Part shown: piece by piece, positions 51,269 through 60,900 of the stretch
Position numbering within the stretch: position 1 is the first letter of the stretch
How the letters are laid out: each line of letters starts with the position of its first letter
Assembly: GCA_964616825.1 (NCBI GenBank)
Contig: CAZTSX010000009.1
Location: 1 to 64,000 of the forward strand
Length of the DNA stretch: 64,000 nt
Direction of reading: 5' to 3'
Origin: QYOJ01 sp964616825
GTDB taxonomy: Bacteria; Bacteroidota; Bacteroidia; Bacteroidales; FEN-979
The notes under the pieces: generated by a model
Databases searched by the model: none
What the model was told of the DNA's origin: nothing
The model's input: the letters and a program-made list of their open reading frames with translations, nothing else
Position numbers and translations under genes: made by a program

Positions 51269-51972
51269 CGAGAGGTATATTATACCTGATCCCAACCTTG
51301 CTGGGAGATACAAGTCCGGAAGATCTCCTGCCCGGAAAGACACTCTCCCTGATCCGTTCCCTCTCATCGTTCATTGTAGAAGAGATAAAACCTGCCCGCA
51401 GGTTCCTCCGGAAAGCCGGTTATACTGGTAATTTCGAAGCAACGAATCTCCAGATCTTCAATGAACATACCGATAGGAATGATCTCATGCCATTCATCCA
51501 GCCAATGCTTGATGGCGTCGATACAGGATTACTCGCTGAAGCAGGAACACCGTGCATTGCCGATCCCGGTGCAGAGATCGTTGAGCTGGCCCATCAAGTT
51601 GGAATAAAGGTTGTCCCGTTATCAGGTCCGAGCTCAATTTTACTGGCGCTATCAGCCTCCGGATTCAATGGCCAGAATTTTGTGTTCCACGGATATCTCC
51701 CCATTGAAAAGAGAGAGCGGCAGCGAAAGATCAAGGAGATCGAACGAACCACATACAACAAAGATCAGACGCAGATTTTCATTGAAACACCATACCGGAA
51801 CAAGGCCCTGCTGGACGCACTATGCCAAACCTGCAAGCCATCTTCCCGGCTTTGCATGGCGATCAATCTGACAACAGGGAAGGAGCAGATTCTCGTTCAA
51901 ACCATCGCCGACTGGCGAGTGAACAAAACAGATGTACATAAAAACCCGGCAGTATTTTTACTTTATCACTAA
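51265..51972 (+). CDS. RsmI-like SAM-dependent methyltransferase (tetrapyrrole methylase fold)
   Basis: 235 residues, shorter than E. coli RsmI (~286). Family features: LYLIPTLLGDTSPEDLLPG at the N-terminus, GLLAEAGTPCIADPGAEIVELA, VVPLSGPSSILLALSASGFNGQ and GYLPIEKRERQRK. RsmI 2'-O-methylates C1402 of 16S rRNA. This compact Bacteroidota form may do the same or modify another substrate. The start overlaps the dehydratase stop by four bases. Confidence 0.85.
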   Translation: MTRGILYLIPTLLGDTSPEDLLPGKTLSLIRSLSSFIVEEIKPARRFLRKAGYTGNFEATNLQIFNEHTDRNDLMPFIQPMLDGVDTGLLAEAGTPCIADPGAEIVELAHQVGIKVVPLSGPSSILLALSASGFNGQNFVFHGYLPIEKRERQRKIKEIERTTYNKDQTQIFIETPYRNKALLDALCQTCKPSSRLCMAINLTTGKEQILVQTIADWRVNKTDVHKNPAVFLLYH

Positions 51973-52039
51973 ATCCAGACCTTTTGTAATATTATTCGCT
52001 TCGTAACGTCTAACAAGATTCATCTTATAACACACCATT

Positions 52040-52939
52040 TTGGAAACGATCCTATCAATCAACCAACTTTCGAAACGCTACGGCCGGATCCAGGCGGTCA
52101 ACCAGCTATCGCTGGAGGTCACCAAAGGACAGGTTTTTGGTATCCTGGGGCCAAACGGGAGTGGAAAGACAACAACCCTGAGCATGGTCCTCGACCTGGT
52201 CAGGCCCGACAATGGAACCTTTGAATGGTTCGAAGAAATCCCAACAAAAGAGAGCCGGAAGCGGATCGGCGCTGTGATTGAAACTCCTAATTTCTTCCCT
52301 TATCTCAGTGCCCGGAAGAACCTGGAGATCGTAGCGAAGGTTAAAGGATACGACTACAATGATATCGACCATTCACTGGAAGTAGCCGGGCTATTTGATC
52401 GCCGGCACGATAAGTTCAGGACATACTCTTTTGGGATGAAACAACGTCTTGCCGTTGCATCTGCCCTGTTGAATCAACCTGAAGTAATGATCCTGGATGA
52501 GCCGACTAATGGTCTTGATCCCCAAGGAATTGCACAGGTCAGGGAGTTGATTCTCCAGGTGGCTAAGGAGGGGATCACCATCATCCTGGCGAGCCATCTT
52601 CTGGATGAAGTTCAAAAGATCTGTGACCATGTGGCGGTGTTGAACAAAGGCAATTGCCTCTTCGCAGAAGAAGTTCATGAAGTGCTCGCTAGTTCTGATT
52701 GTATCGAGTTGGCAGCTGAAGATAATCAAGCGCTGAAAGAAGCAATAGAGAATCATCCCGGTTTTAAATCCCTGACGGAAACAGACGGTATCATAATGGC
52801 AGTATTCTCAGATAATAATCCACCCGGAAAGGTCAACGATTATCTCCAGCAAAAAGGGATCACCCTCACACATCTCTCCGAACGGAAACGGACGCTGGAA
52901 CAACATTTTTTGGAACTCCTGAAAGACAACCCTTCATGA
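52040..52939 (+). CDS. ABC transporter ATP-binding protein
   Basis: 299 residues from a TTG start. An in-frame TAA at 52028 excludes longer forms and the next ATG lies beyond Walker A. Walker A is GPNGSGKT (37-44); the signature is YSFGMKQR rather than LSGGQ, as in the BcrA-like group; Walker B is VMILDEPTNGLD. An ~80-residue C-terminal extension follows, as in multidrug or bacitracin exporters. It is coupled to the permease gene by a 4-base overlap, so the pair forms an exporter with unknown cargo. Confidence 0.9.
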   Translation: METILSINQLSKRYGRIQAVNQLSLEVTKGQVFGILGPNGSGKTTTLSMVLDLVRPDNGTFEWFEEIPTKESRKRIGAVIETPNFFPYLSARKNLEIVAKVKGYDYNDIDHSLEVAGLFDRRHDKFRTYSFGMKQRLAVASALLNQPEVMILDEPTNGLDPQGIAQVRELILQVAKEGITIILASHLLDEVQKICDHVAVLNKGNCLFAEEVHEVLASSDCIELAAEDNQALKEAIENHPGFKSLTETDGIIMAVFSDNNPPGKVNDYLQQKGITLTHLSERKRTLEQHFLELLKDNPS

Positions 52940-53763
52940 AGCTGATAACCATAGAATTAAAAAAGATACAGAGCTATCGAACCTTCTGGATCATTTTCGG
53001 CCTATATTTTGGTTTCCTGGCTCTCGGAATCATCATGGCTGAATTTATGGTCAACGCCATGGTAGATGATGTGAATAAACGTCTCCCTATCCCTCTCCCC
53101 CATGCAGTCCTCTTTAACTTTCCCGACATCTGGCAAAACCTGACATTCTTTGCCAGTATCCGCTACGTGTTGATCTTCCCTGCAATCGTTATTATTATTC
53201 TGACAACAAATGAATTTTCATACAAAACTGTCAGGCAAAACGTCGTCAACGGCATGTCCAGAAACGAGTTCATCTTTGCAAAACTTCAAATCGTTTTGTT
53301 GCTTACGCTGGTGATCACATTTATTCTTACCCTTGTCATGTTTATCCTGGGATTGATTCACTCTGATAGCCAGAGTCTTACGATGATGTTTGACAAGTTC
53401 CGTTTTGTATTTGGCTTCTTTGTACAGATGCTCACCTTCCTCTGTTTTGCTTTTTTTGTTGGATTTATCTTCCGGCATACCGGATTGGCTATAGCACTTT
53501 TTACGCTATATGTACTTATCATCGAACCCGTTATCTATTTTGTGTTCCGGGCGCCATTTATGTGGGAGAACACAATCTATACCTATCTTCCTGTTAACTC
53601 GGTGGTCCGGGTTGTCGAATACCCCGCCATACCGGCATTGGAAAGGTTAATGGACTTTCAGTTACAGGGAGAGGTCACACTATTATCCTGTGCGATTCCC
53701 ATCCTCTATTCAGTCGTGATGATTGCGATCGTATACTGGTCTTTCAATAGAAAGGATCTATGA
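52936..53763 (+). CDS. ABC transporter permease
   Basis: 275 residues with about six membrane segments (WIIFGLYFGFLALGIIM, YVLIFPAIVIIILT, IVLLLTLVITFILTLVMFIL, VFGFFVQMLTFLCFAFFVGF, IALFTLYVLIIEPVIYFVF, IPILYSVVMIAIVYW). It resembles ABC-2-type permeases. ATGA overlap with the ATPase gene marks a two-component exporter. The substrate is not evident. Confidence 0.88.
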   Translation: MKLITIELKKIQSYRTFWIIFGLYFGFLALGIIMAEFMVNAMVDDVNKRLPIPLPHAVLFNFPDIWQNLTFFASIRYVLIFPAIVIIILTTNEFSYKTVRQNVVNGMSRNEFIFAKLQIVLLLTLVITFILTLVMFILGLIHSDSQSLTMMFDKFRFVFGFFVQMLTFLCFAFFVGFIFRHTGLAIALFTLYVLIIEPVIYFVFRAPFMWENTIYTYLPVNSVVRVVEYPAIPALERLMDFQLQGEVTLLSCAIPILYSVVMIAIVYWSFNRKDL

Positions 53764-53784
53764 TCGTGAGAAATGAATTCATTC

Positions 53785-55044
53785 TCATTTGATTTCTGCC
53801 AATGCCCTTAATCTGCTCAAAAGTGGCGGATGTGAATAGTGAAAGAAAACATACAACGGGTGTGGCCGGAGATTGCTCAATTGATTCACTGATAATTTTT
53901 TAAGCGCGTTCTGCAGAGAGACCGGATTGTAGTTGATCCCGGCAAATCTATCGGCGGCATACTCATTGGTTCGCGACAGCATACTCTCCAGGATTCCCAG
54001 GATAAATGACAACGGACTGTAAAGCAATCCAAATGCAAGAATCCCAAGGTGAAAACCGGGTATGGCCTGAAGTCCTGAAAAGCCCGAAAGGGCCTGGCAT
54101 AGTAAGGCAGACAACGCGCTATCCTTGCGAATGAATAACGAAAGGATAAATAGCATCAACCCGGTCTGAAGGATAGAGAGAATGATTCCCTGAAGCGTAT
54201 GTTTCTTTTTATAATGACCGATCTCATGTGCCAGCACGCCAACCAACTCTTCAGTTGTGTGGTCCCTGATCAGCGTATCATATAACACGATCCGCTTTTT
54301 TCCACCCAAACCTGTAAAGTAAGCATTCGCTTTAGTGGAGCGTTTTGAACCGTCAATCACGTAAATATTCTTTAGCCTGAATCCTACTTTATTCGCAAAC
54401 GATTCGATTGCATCACGTAGTTCCCCTGAGTCCAGAGGCTTTTGCTTATTGAATAGCGGAACAATCAGGTTGGAATAGAACATGCTCATAAAGATCATGA
54501 AGAGGGTAATCACTCCCCATACAATGAGCCAGAAATAGTTCCCGGTGGTTGTGTAAATCCAGATGATCAATGCGAGAATCCCTCCTCCTATCAGAACTCC
54601 CAGCAACCAACCTTTCAGCTTATCCAGGGTAAAAGTCTTCATTGTGGTTGTATTGAATCCAAACTTCTCTTCAATAACGAACGTGCCATAGAGTTCAAAC
54701 GGAGTCATAACAAGTGAAGAGATAAATCCGATTATACCAAAGAAAAGCAGAGCCAGGAGAATGGGATTTTCTGTAATTCGCCGGAGCAGGTCATCCAGCC
54801 ATACAAAGCCACCCAAACACAGGATGGCAACCATAGCCACAAACGTAACGGAGTCAATCACCCAGGAGAAGTGTTGTTTTTCCTTCAGATAGCGCTGGGA
54901 TTTCCGGTAACGTTCCTCATCGTATATCCCCTTAAGCTCATCGGGAAGGGCATCACTCCACCGGGTTGTATTCAGATACTCAAGCACCCGCTCCAACAGG
55001 AAATCAACGATCAGTATTGCCAGAATCAGGTAAAAGAATGTCAT
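53785..55044 (-). CDS. M48 family zinc endopeptidase (Ste24-like)
   Basis: 419 residues with several membrane segments in the first ~230 and again after residue 290. The zinc site is HEIGH (H273, E274, H277), preceded by ELVGVLA. The third ligand Glu is probably in ESMLSRTNEYAADRFAG. Ste24-type CAAX proteases and bacterial HtpX-like relatives share this layout; the length and the N-terminal helices favour the Ste24 group. It is convergent with the ABC permease gene and is followed on the same strand by no close neighbour. Confidence 0.9.
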   Translation of the reverse strand: MTFFYLILAILIVDFLLERVLEYLNTTRWSDALPDELKGIYDEERYRKSQRYLKEKQHFSWVIDSVTFVAMVAILCLGGFVWLDDLLRRITENPILLALLFFGIIGFISSLVMTPFELYGTFVIEEKFGFNTTTMKTFTLDKLKGWLLGVLIGGGILALIIWIYTTTGNYFWLIVWGVITLFMIFMSMFYSNLIVPLFNKQKPLDSGELRDAIESFANKVGFRLKNIYVIDGSKRSTKANAYFTGLGGKKRIVLYDTLIRDHTTEELVGVLAHEIGHYKKKHTLQGIILSILQTGLMLFILSLFIRKDSALSALLCQALSGFSGLQAIPGFHLGILAFGLLYSPLSFILGILESMLSRTNEYAADRFAGINYNPVSLQNALKKLSVNQLSNLRPHPLYVFFHYSHPPLLSRLRALAEIK

Positions 55045-55062
55045 CGCGCTTGAAGTTTTGTG

Positions 55063-57135
55063 TTACAAACCGGAATATTTTCGCATCAACCATTCAGCAG
55101 ATAGCAAGCTCAGGATCAGCAGGAAAATCCATGGCAGGCTGATCAGGTCGGAGAATACTTTCTCTACATACGTGCTTGAATGAATCTCGTCACTACTCTG
55201 TAATTCAGCTGCAAGTTGCCAGAGTTCTGACGGAAAGTACATCTCTCCCCGATGACTTTGTGCCAAACGGTAGAGTAGGTTATGATCGGCTTTAAGCCTG
55301 ATGGCTTCGAGGTTGACAGGTGCAATCACGAAACCTCCCCTCTTTTCATAATTCTCTTTGCCTGAAGTGACTGAAGCCATGTATTGATATTCTCCGGGTG
55401 AAAATGTTCCTGTATTCAGATAGTACCGTTTCCCTGTCGGGCCAAACACAAACGGATAGCTATTTCCCGATTCATCCATGATCGTCAGCCTTACCTCCGG
55501 GTCATTGATCAACTCATAGCTCTGGTTATACAATTCTGCTTCGAATTCTACCGGTTCATTTTCCAGGTATTGCTGTTTGGTATTGATCCTGAAGAAACTC
55601 CTGTCTGCCTGTACAGAAAGATACTGTACCATCTTCTGGATGAGCTCATCAAATGGCACAAATTCTCCGATCTGAACAAACGTTGAGAGCCGCCACCGCC
55701 AGAAATTCTCCCCACAGATGAATCCCCTTTTCTGATCGCCCGTTTTGGTGAAACAGATCAAAGGGAATTGAGTTGTGACACCATTAATTCGCTGGTAACA
55801 GAGAATCTCTGTTAAGGGATTGTGCTGATAAGCCGCAAACGGACTTTGTAACGGCGGATACTCCCGGAACAGGGAAATGGAGGCAGGATTAATCGTAAAA
55901 TAGGGAAAGGCTTCATTCAAAACGGGGTAAGCGGCAGAGAAAGTGATCCGGGATGAAGTTAGGATCAATCCGGTATTGAGGGTATTGAAGCTTGTCAGGT
56001 CGGATTGAGATCCCAATACAAACAGCGCTGAAGGGAGCCCGGCTATAACCGATTCGGCGATACGGGAACCCCGGGTGGATGGGACCTGGTAAAAAATGAC
56101 AAGGTCGGCCGTGTCGGATGAAAACAGGAACTCCTCCGTAGTACGTTCAACAATCTCATATTTTCGATTCATCGTCAGCGCCTCCCTGAGAACACCAATA
56201 TCGGGATGAGGCGCCTCGTAGACTAAAATCACTTTTGATCTAACATCCTGAACCTCAATAAATATTTCCTGCTTATTATTGACAATGCTGATCTCCCTAT
56301 CCAGGGGTGAAAGCTCGATCGTATATTTATGCCATCCCGGTTCCAGCGCCTCAAATGTAAACGGGACCTGACGGGAATAGCGATTTCCCCTGATGATAAT
56401 CGTGGATGAGTTCAGGATGCGGCCATTCTGTTTTACCTTTATCTCCACCCTCTCTCCATTACATTGATGTGCATCTACCTGGATCTCTACGGGAAAATTA
56501 TCACCAAGAAAAACTTTCCGGTTAAACAGCGTTTGTTTGATCATCAGGTCGCGACTCTCTAACGTATCCCCAAGCGCCACAGTATAAACAGGATAAGGCA
56601 TGTCGCGGGTGGTATAGGTTGGATCAGCTCCATAATTATATATCCCATCGGAGGCTATGACGATCGCGCCCACATTTCTGTTCAGATACCGGTTTGAGAT
56701 TTCGGAGAAGAACGCCGAGATATCAGTCACTTTCTCTGAAAAGTCCCACTCCAATCGTTCCGTTATGCCATCTCCAAATGAGTAGGTCCTGATCTTATAT
56801 TCCGATGAAAGCTTATCAATCAGCTCCTGCATCATCCCGGGGAACTCGTTCCGGTTAAACGATGAATCCCCTCCGATGATCAATGATTCGGAGTTATCCT
56901 GTCCGATAATGATCACAGGTTTCTCAATGGTAATGATATCCCGTCTGATGAGTGGAGATAAAAGAAGAAAGGAGATCAGTGAGATCGAGAGAAAACGAAA
57001 AAATGTCATCAACCTCAACAGCCACGGATTGATTTCCTCTCTGTTTGCCCGAAAATACAATAGAAAAGCATAAAGGCCTCCCAGCAGGAGGCAAAAGAGA
57101 ATAAACCAGATAGGATATTCGGTTAGTAAGCCCAA
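55063..57135 (-). CDS. Large membrane protein with VWA-like domain
   Basis: 690 residues from a TTG at 57135. No ATG lies upstream after the fabG stop, and this start retains the first membrane segment. Two N-terminal membrane segments (about 8-30 and 46-64) are followed by a VWA-like region (VIIIGQDNSES, GAIVIASDGIYNYG, PVYTVALGD), beta-sandwich repeats and a C-terminal membrane helix (FLLILSLLSAEWLM). The layout resembles BatA/VWA proteins, but the MIDAS motif is incomplete (DNSES rather than DxSxS). A periplasmic scaffold role is plausible. The gene starts 12 bases after fabG. Confidence 0.75.
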   Translation of the reverse strand: MGLLTEYPIWFILFCLLLGGLYAFLLYFRANREEINPWLLRLMTFFRFLSISLISFLLLSPLIRRDIITIEKPVIIIGQDNSESLIIGGDSSFNRNEFPGMMQELIDKLSSEYKIRTYSFGDGITERLEWDFSEKVTDISAFFSEISNRYLNRNVGAIVIASDGIYNYGADPTYTTRDMPYPVYTVALGDTLESRDLMIKQTLFNRKVFLGDNFPVEIQVDAHQCNGERVEIKVKQNGRILNSSTIIIRGNRYSRQVPFTFEALEPGWHKYTIELSPLDREISIVNNKQEIFIEVQDVRSKVILVYEAPHPDIGVLREALTMNRKYEIVERTTEEFLFSSDTADLVIFYQVPSTRGSRIAESVIAGLPSALFVLGSQSDLTSFNTLNTGLILTSSRITFSAAYPVLNEAFPYFTINPASISLFREYPPLQSPFAAYQHNPLTEILCYQRINGVTTQFPLICFTKTGDQKRGFICGENFWRWRLSTFVQIGEFVPFDELIQKMVQYLSVQADRSFFRINTKQQYLENEPVEFEAELYNQSYELINDPEVRLTIMDESGNSYPFVFGPTGKRYYLNTGTFSPGEYQYMASVTSGKENYEKRGGFVIAPVNLEAIRLKADHNLLYRLAQSHRGEMYFPSELWQLAAELQSSDEIHSSTYVEKVFSDLISLPWIFLLILSLLSAEWLMRKYSGL

Positions 57136-57147
57136 TGGATGGAATCT

Positions 57148-57894
57148 TTAGGTATGCATGCCTCCGCAGACACTGATGACTTGTCCGGTTACATAGTTAC
57201 TAAGATCAGAAGCCAGAAAAATCGCCACCTCCGCAACATCTTCCGTGGAACCCGCTCTTTTTAATGGGATGCTTTTTATCCATTCATTCCGGAACTCTTC
57301 AGGAATTTTAGCAGTCATCTCCGTTTCGATAAATCCGGGAGCAATTGCATTGACCCGAATATTCCGGCTACCCAACTCCATCGCGACAGATTTTGTAAAG
57401 CCCAGAATCCCTGCCTTTGAAGCAGCATAATTCGATTGACCGGCGTTTCCACTCAAACCAACAACTGAACTCATATTGATGATGCTGCCCTGCCGCTGCT
57501 TGAGAAAATGTTTCTGAATTGCTTTGGTCAGATTGAAGACTGATTTCAGATTGACATTGATGACTATATCCCAGTCAGCTTCACTCATCCGTAACATGAG
57601 GTTATCTCGTGTAATTCCTGCATTGTTAACCAGCACCTGAACAGACTGAAAATCCTCCAGCACCTTGGCTATCAGTTCTTCACTTTCAGTAAACGAGCTT
57701 GCATCGGATGCATATCCCTTGCATTTCACCCCCAAAGCTAAAATCTCTTTCTCCACCTCTTTGGAGGAATCGTCATACGCAATATCTGTAAATGCAATAT
57801 TTGCTCCATGTTCAGCAAACTTAAGCGCGATGGTTCTTCCGATTCCGCGATTTGCACCTGTGATTAAAGCAGTTTTTCCTTCAAGTAATTTCAT
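57148..57894 (-). CDS. fabG: 3-oxoacyl-[acyl-carrier-protein] reductase FabG
   Basis: 248 residues from the second of two tandem ATGs (57894), chosen because AGGAG lies six bases upstream of it and relatives begin MKLLEGKTALITG. SDR motifs: cofactor loop TGANRGIG, NNAG, and the catalytic set Ser (INMSSVVG) and Tyr/Lys (SNYAASKAG). It reduces 3-oxoacyl-ACP in fatty-acid elongation. The gene is downstream of the glycogen locus by 38 bases and co-oriented with the VWA-like gene. Other SDR reductases are possible, but the sequence is FabG-typical. Confidence 0.93.
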   Translation of the reverse strand: MKLLEGKTALITGANRGIGRTIALKFAEHGANIAFTDIAYDDSSKEVEKEILALGVKCKGYASDASSFTESEELIAKVLEDFQSVQVLVNNAGITRDNLMLRMSEADWDIVINVNLKSVFNLTKAIQKHFLKQRQGSIINMSSVVGLSGNAGQSNYAASKAGILGFTKSVAMELGSRNIRVNAIAPGFIETEMTAKIPEEFRNEWIKSIPLKRAGSTEDVAEVAIFLASDLSNYVTGQVISVCGGMHT

Positions 57895-57900
57895 CATATT

Positions 57901-57905
57901 CTCCT
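57901..57905 (-). promoter_or_regulatory. Shine-Dalgarno-like AGGAG before fabG
   Basis: The minus strand reads AGGAG, six bases before the ATG at 57894. This is uncommon in this window and decides between the tandem ATGs at 57897 and 57894. Confidence 0.5.
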
Positions 57906-57934
57906 GTTTTGTTTATAATATAAAGACTGTTTTG

Positions 57935-60900
57935 CTAAATCCATTTCACCAGGTTGAAGTCCTGTCGATGCGGCAGCATCGGATTTCTGGGGTAGAGCCT
58001 GAAGATATAGTCATAAACACCTGCCTGGTTGATTGAAATATCACATGTAAACGAAACGATGTTCCGGTCTGCTTTTTCCATCTTCATCTCTTTGATAAAG
58101 GATGGTTCTTCGATAACATCGTCGATCTTTTTCCCAAACAATACCTCAATACCTACGTCTGTGCTTGCAAGCTCATTGAGGTCAAGGATGATCTCCGCTT
58201 TGAATGAGTCTCCCAGTTGCAAAGGCTTTTGCGTCGAATCGGGTGTCTTGACCGACAGCACCTCTATGCTGTTCCATCCATGGGCCACTTTCCGTTTCCA
58301 GCTGGCAATGTATCGGGCCATCTCATAGTTTTTCCCGATGATGATTGCTGAACGTTTCAACATCCGGTTATAATACCGGTCGAAATAATCATCCAGCTGC
58401 CTTTTCATGGTAAAATGTGGAGCGATCTCTGAGATCGTATTTTTTATATATGAGACCCACTTCTCCGATACATTATTCCCATTGCGTTCGTAATAGCATG
58501 GAATGATCTCCTGTTCCATCATCGAGTAGATTGTCTCTGCATCAAGGTCATCCTGAAATTCCGTATTATCGTAGGTTGTCTCCTCTTTGAGCGCCCAACC
58601 CGCATCTTCACGATACCCTTCTGCCCACCATCCATCCAGCACGCTGAAGTTAATCACCCCGTTCATTACGGCTTTCTCTCCGCTGGTTCCGGAAGCTTCC
58701 AGTGGCCGTGCCGGAGTATTTAGCCATACATCCACCCCCCGGATTAAATATTTAGCCAGCTCGATATCATAATTCTCAACAAATAGAATTTTACCCAGAA
58801 ACTGTGGGGTATGCATCACTTCGAAGACGCGTTTGATGAGATCCTGACCTGCTTTATCATGCGGGTGAGCTTTACCTGCGAAGATGAACTGAACGGGTTG
58901 TTTCTGATTGTTGACAATCCGGTCCAGCCGGTCCAGGTTGCTAAAGAGCAGGTGAGCTCTTTTGTAAGTAGCAAAACGCCGGGCGAAGCCAAATGTCATC
59001 GCATTTCCCTGAAGTGAATCCCGGAGTTTGAAGATTAGTTTCGGATTTTCATTTCTTCGTGTCATATCATCGTAAATCCGCTGAAGCAGGTACTCTGACA
59101 ACTGATCCTTTTGCTTCATTTTGGTCTTCCAGACGATCTCATCATCAACCAGATGAATCTTTTTCCAGTATTCCGGATTTGACTGATCTGCCAGAAATCC
59201 TTCTCCAAACTCTTTCCGGTAGAGCAGTTGCCATGATTTGGCTGTCCATGTAGGATAATGCACGCCATTTGTTACATACCCAATATGCAACTCTTTTGGA
59301 TAATACCCGGTGTATAGCTTACTGAACATTTCGCCTGATACAGCGCCATGAATTTTGCTCACTCCGTTGATCTCCTGGGAGAGATTCGCCGCCAGGACGC
59401 TCATGGAGAATTTCTCATCCGGATCATTCTCTACCATCCGGCCGAGATTCATAAATTGTTCCCAGCTGATGTTCAGGTGATCAGAAATATAGGAGAGATA
59501 CCTCCTCATCAGATCTTCCGGGAAGGTGTCGTGTCCGGCCGGAACAGGTGTGTGGGTTGTAAAAAGAGTAGACGTCCGTACCACCTCAGATGCCTGGGCA
59601 AAGGTAAGCCTCTCATTCTGGATATATTTCTGTAACCGTTCGAGGCCAATGAATGCTGAGTGCCCTTCATTGCTATGGAACAAATCTGGTTTCACACCTA
59701 ACGAATCCAGTGTCCTGATCCCGCCGATACCCAGCAAAATCTCTTGCCTCAACCTGTTCTCAAGGTCTCCTCCATAAAGATGATGAGTGATACCACGGTC
59801 TGACTCCTGATTTTCCTCAATATCTGTATCCATGAGATAGAGAGGAATACGACCAACTTCAACACGCCAGATCTTGGCATACATCGTGCGGCCTGGAAGA
59901 GCAAAAGTCACTTTGATCCAGTTGCCGTTATCGTCGCGGACCGGATTCAAAGGCAGGTGCGTAAATTTTTGTGGCGTGTAGGTCACTATCTGATCACCAA
60001 AAAGAGAAAGACTCTGCTTGAAATATCCATATCTGTAAAGCAAGCCAACTCCAACCATGTTGACATTTGAGTCACTGGCCTCTTTAAGATAATCACCGGC
60101 AAGCATTCCAAGTCCGCCTGAATAGATCTTAATGGTGTCATGCAACCCAAACTCCATGCTGAAGTATGCAATCACCTCCCTGGGTTTCTCCTTGCCTTTC
60201 GCCATGTAAGCATCAAATTTAGCCAACACTTTTTTCAACCTGGCAACGAATTTTTCATTGATACTCAGCTGTTTAAGTTCCTCGTAGGTGAGTGACTCCA
60301 GGAGTGCGACAGGATTAAACTTCAACTCATACCAGCGTTCTTTATTTATCTGTTCGAAGAGTTCACTTCCTTCATAATTCCACGACCACCATAAGTTTCT
60401 TGAAAGAGACTCCAGGCCTTCAAGGGTTTTTGGAATACGTTGCTGAATCAAAACCTTTCTCCATTCAGGTTTAATCTCTGTTACCGACTCGATCCTCGGA
60501 ATCTGAGCGGGTGGTTGTTTGATTTGGAATTGATCAGCTCTTTCTGTTGTTTTAGCTATCGCAAGCGAGAACACGTGTTTATAATGAATGATCAGGTTCT
60601 TCCATAGTGCTGAGCGAGAGATCTCATACGCTTTGATCCGTACCCTGATGATATCCTTTTCTGTTTTATTTGAGCACGTTGCAACCTTACTGACTATCTC
60701 GTCAACTACTTCTGCTGCATTATCATCGGTTCTTTCTACCACTGAGATACATTCCTTTTCCGTTGGAAAAAGCTCTTTCACCCATTGACCAAAACCGGCA
60801 AGAGTAGTCGTGATCGTAGGGATATGGAAAGCCATACTCTCAAGTGGTGTATATCCCCATGGTTCATAGTAGGAAGGAAAAATTGAACCATCAAATCCAA

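Noticed and set aside
53767..53787. Inverted repeat GAGAAATGAA/TTCATTCTC between the ABC permease and the M48 gene
   Set aside because: It is imperfect, AT-rich and lacks a T-run, so it is not a convincing terminator; it may be chance.
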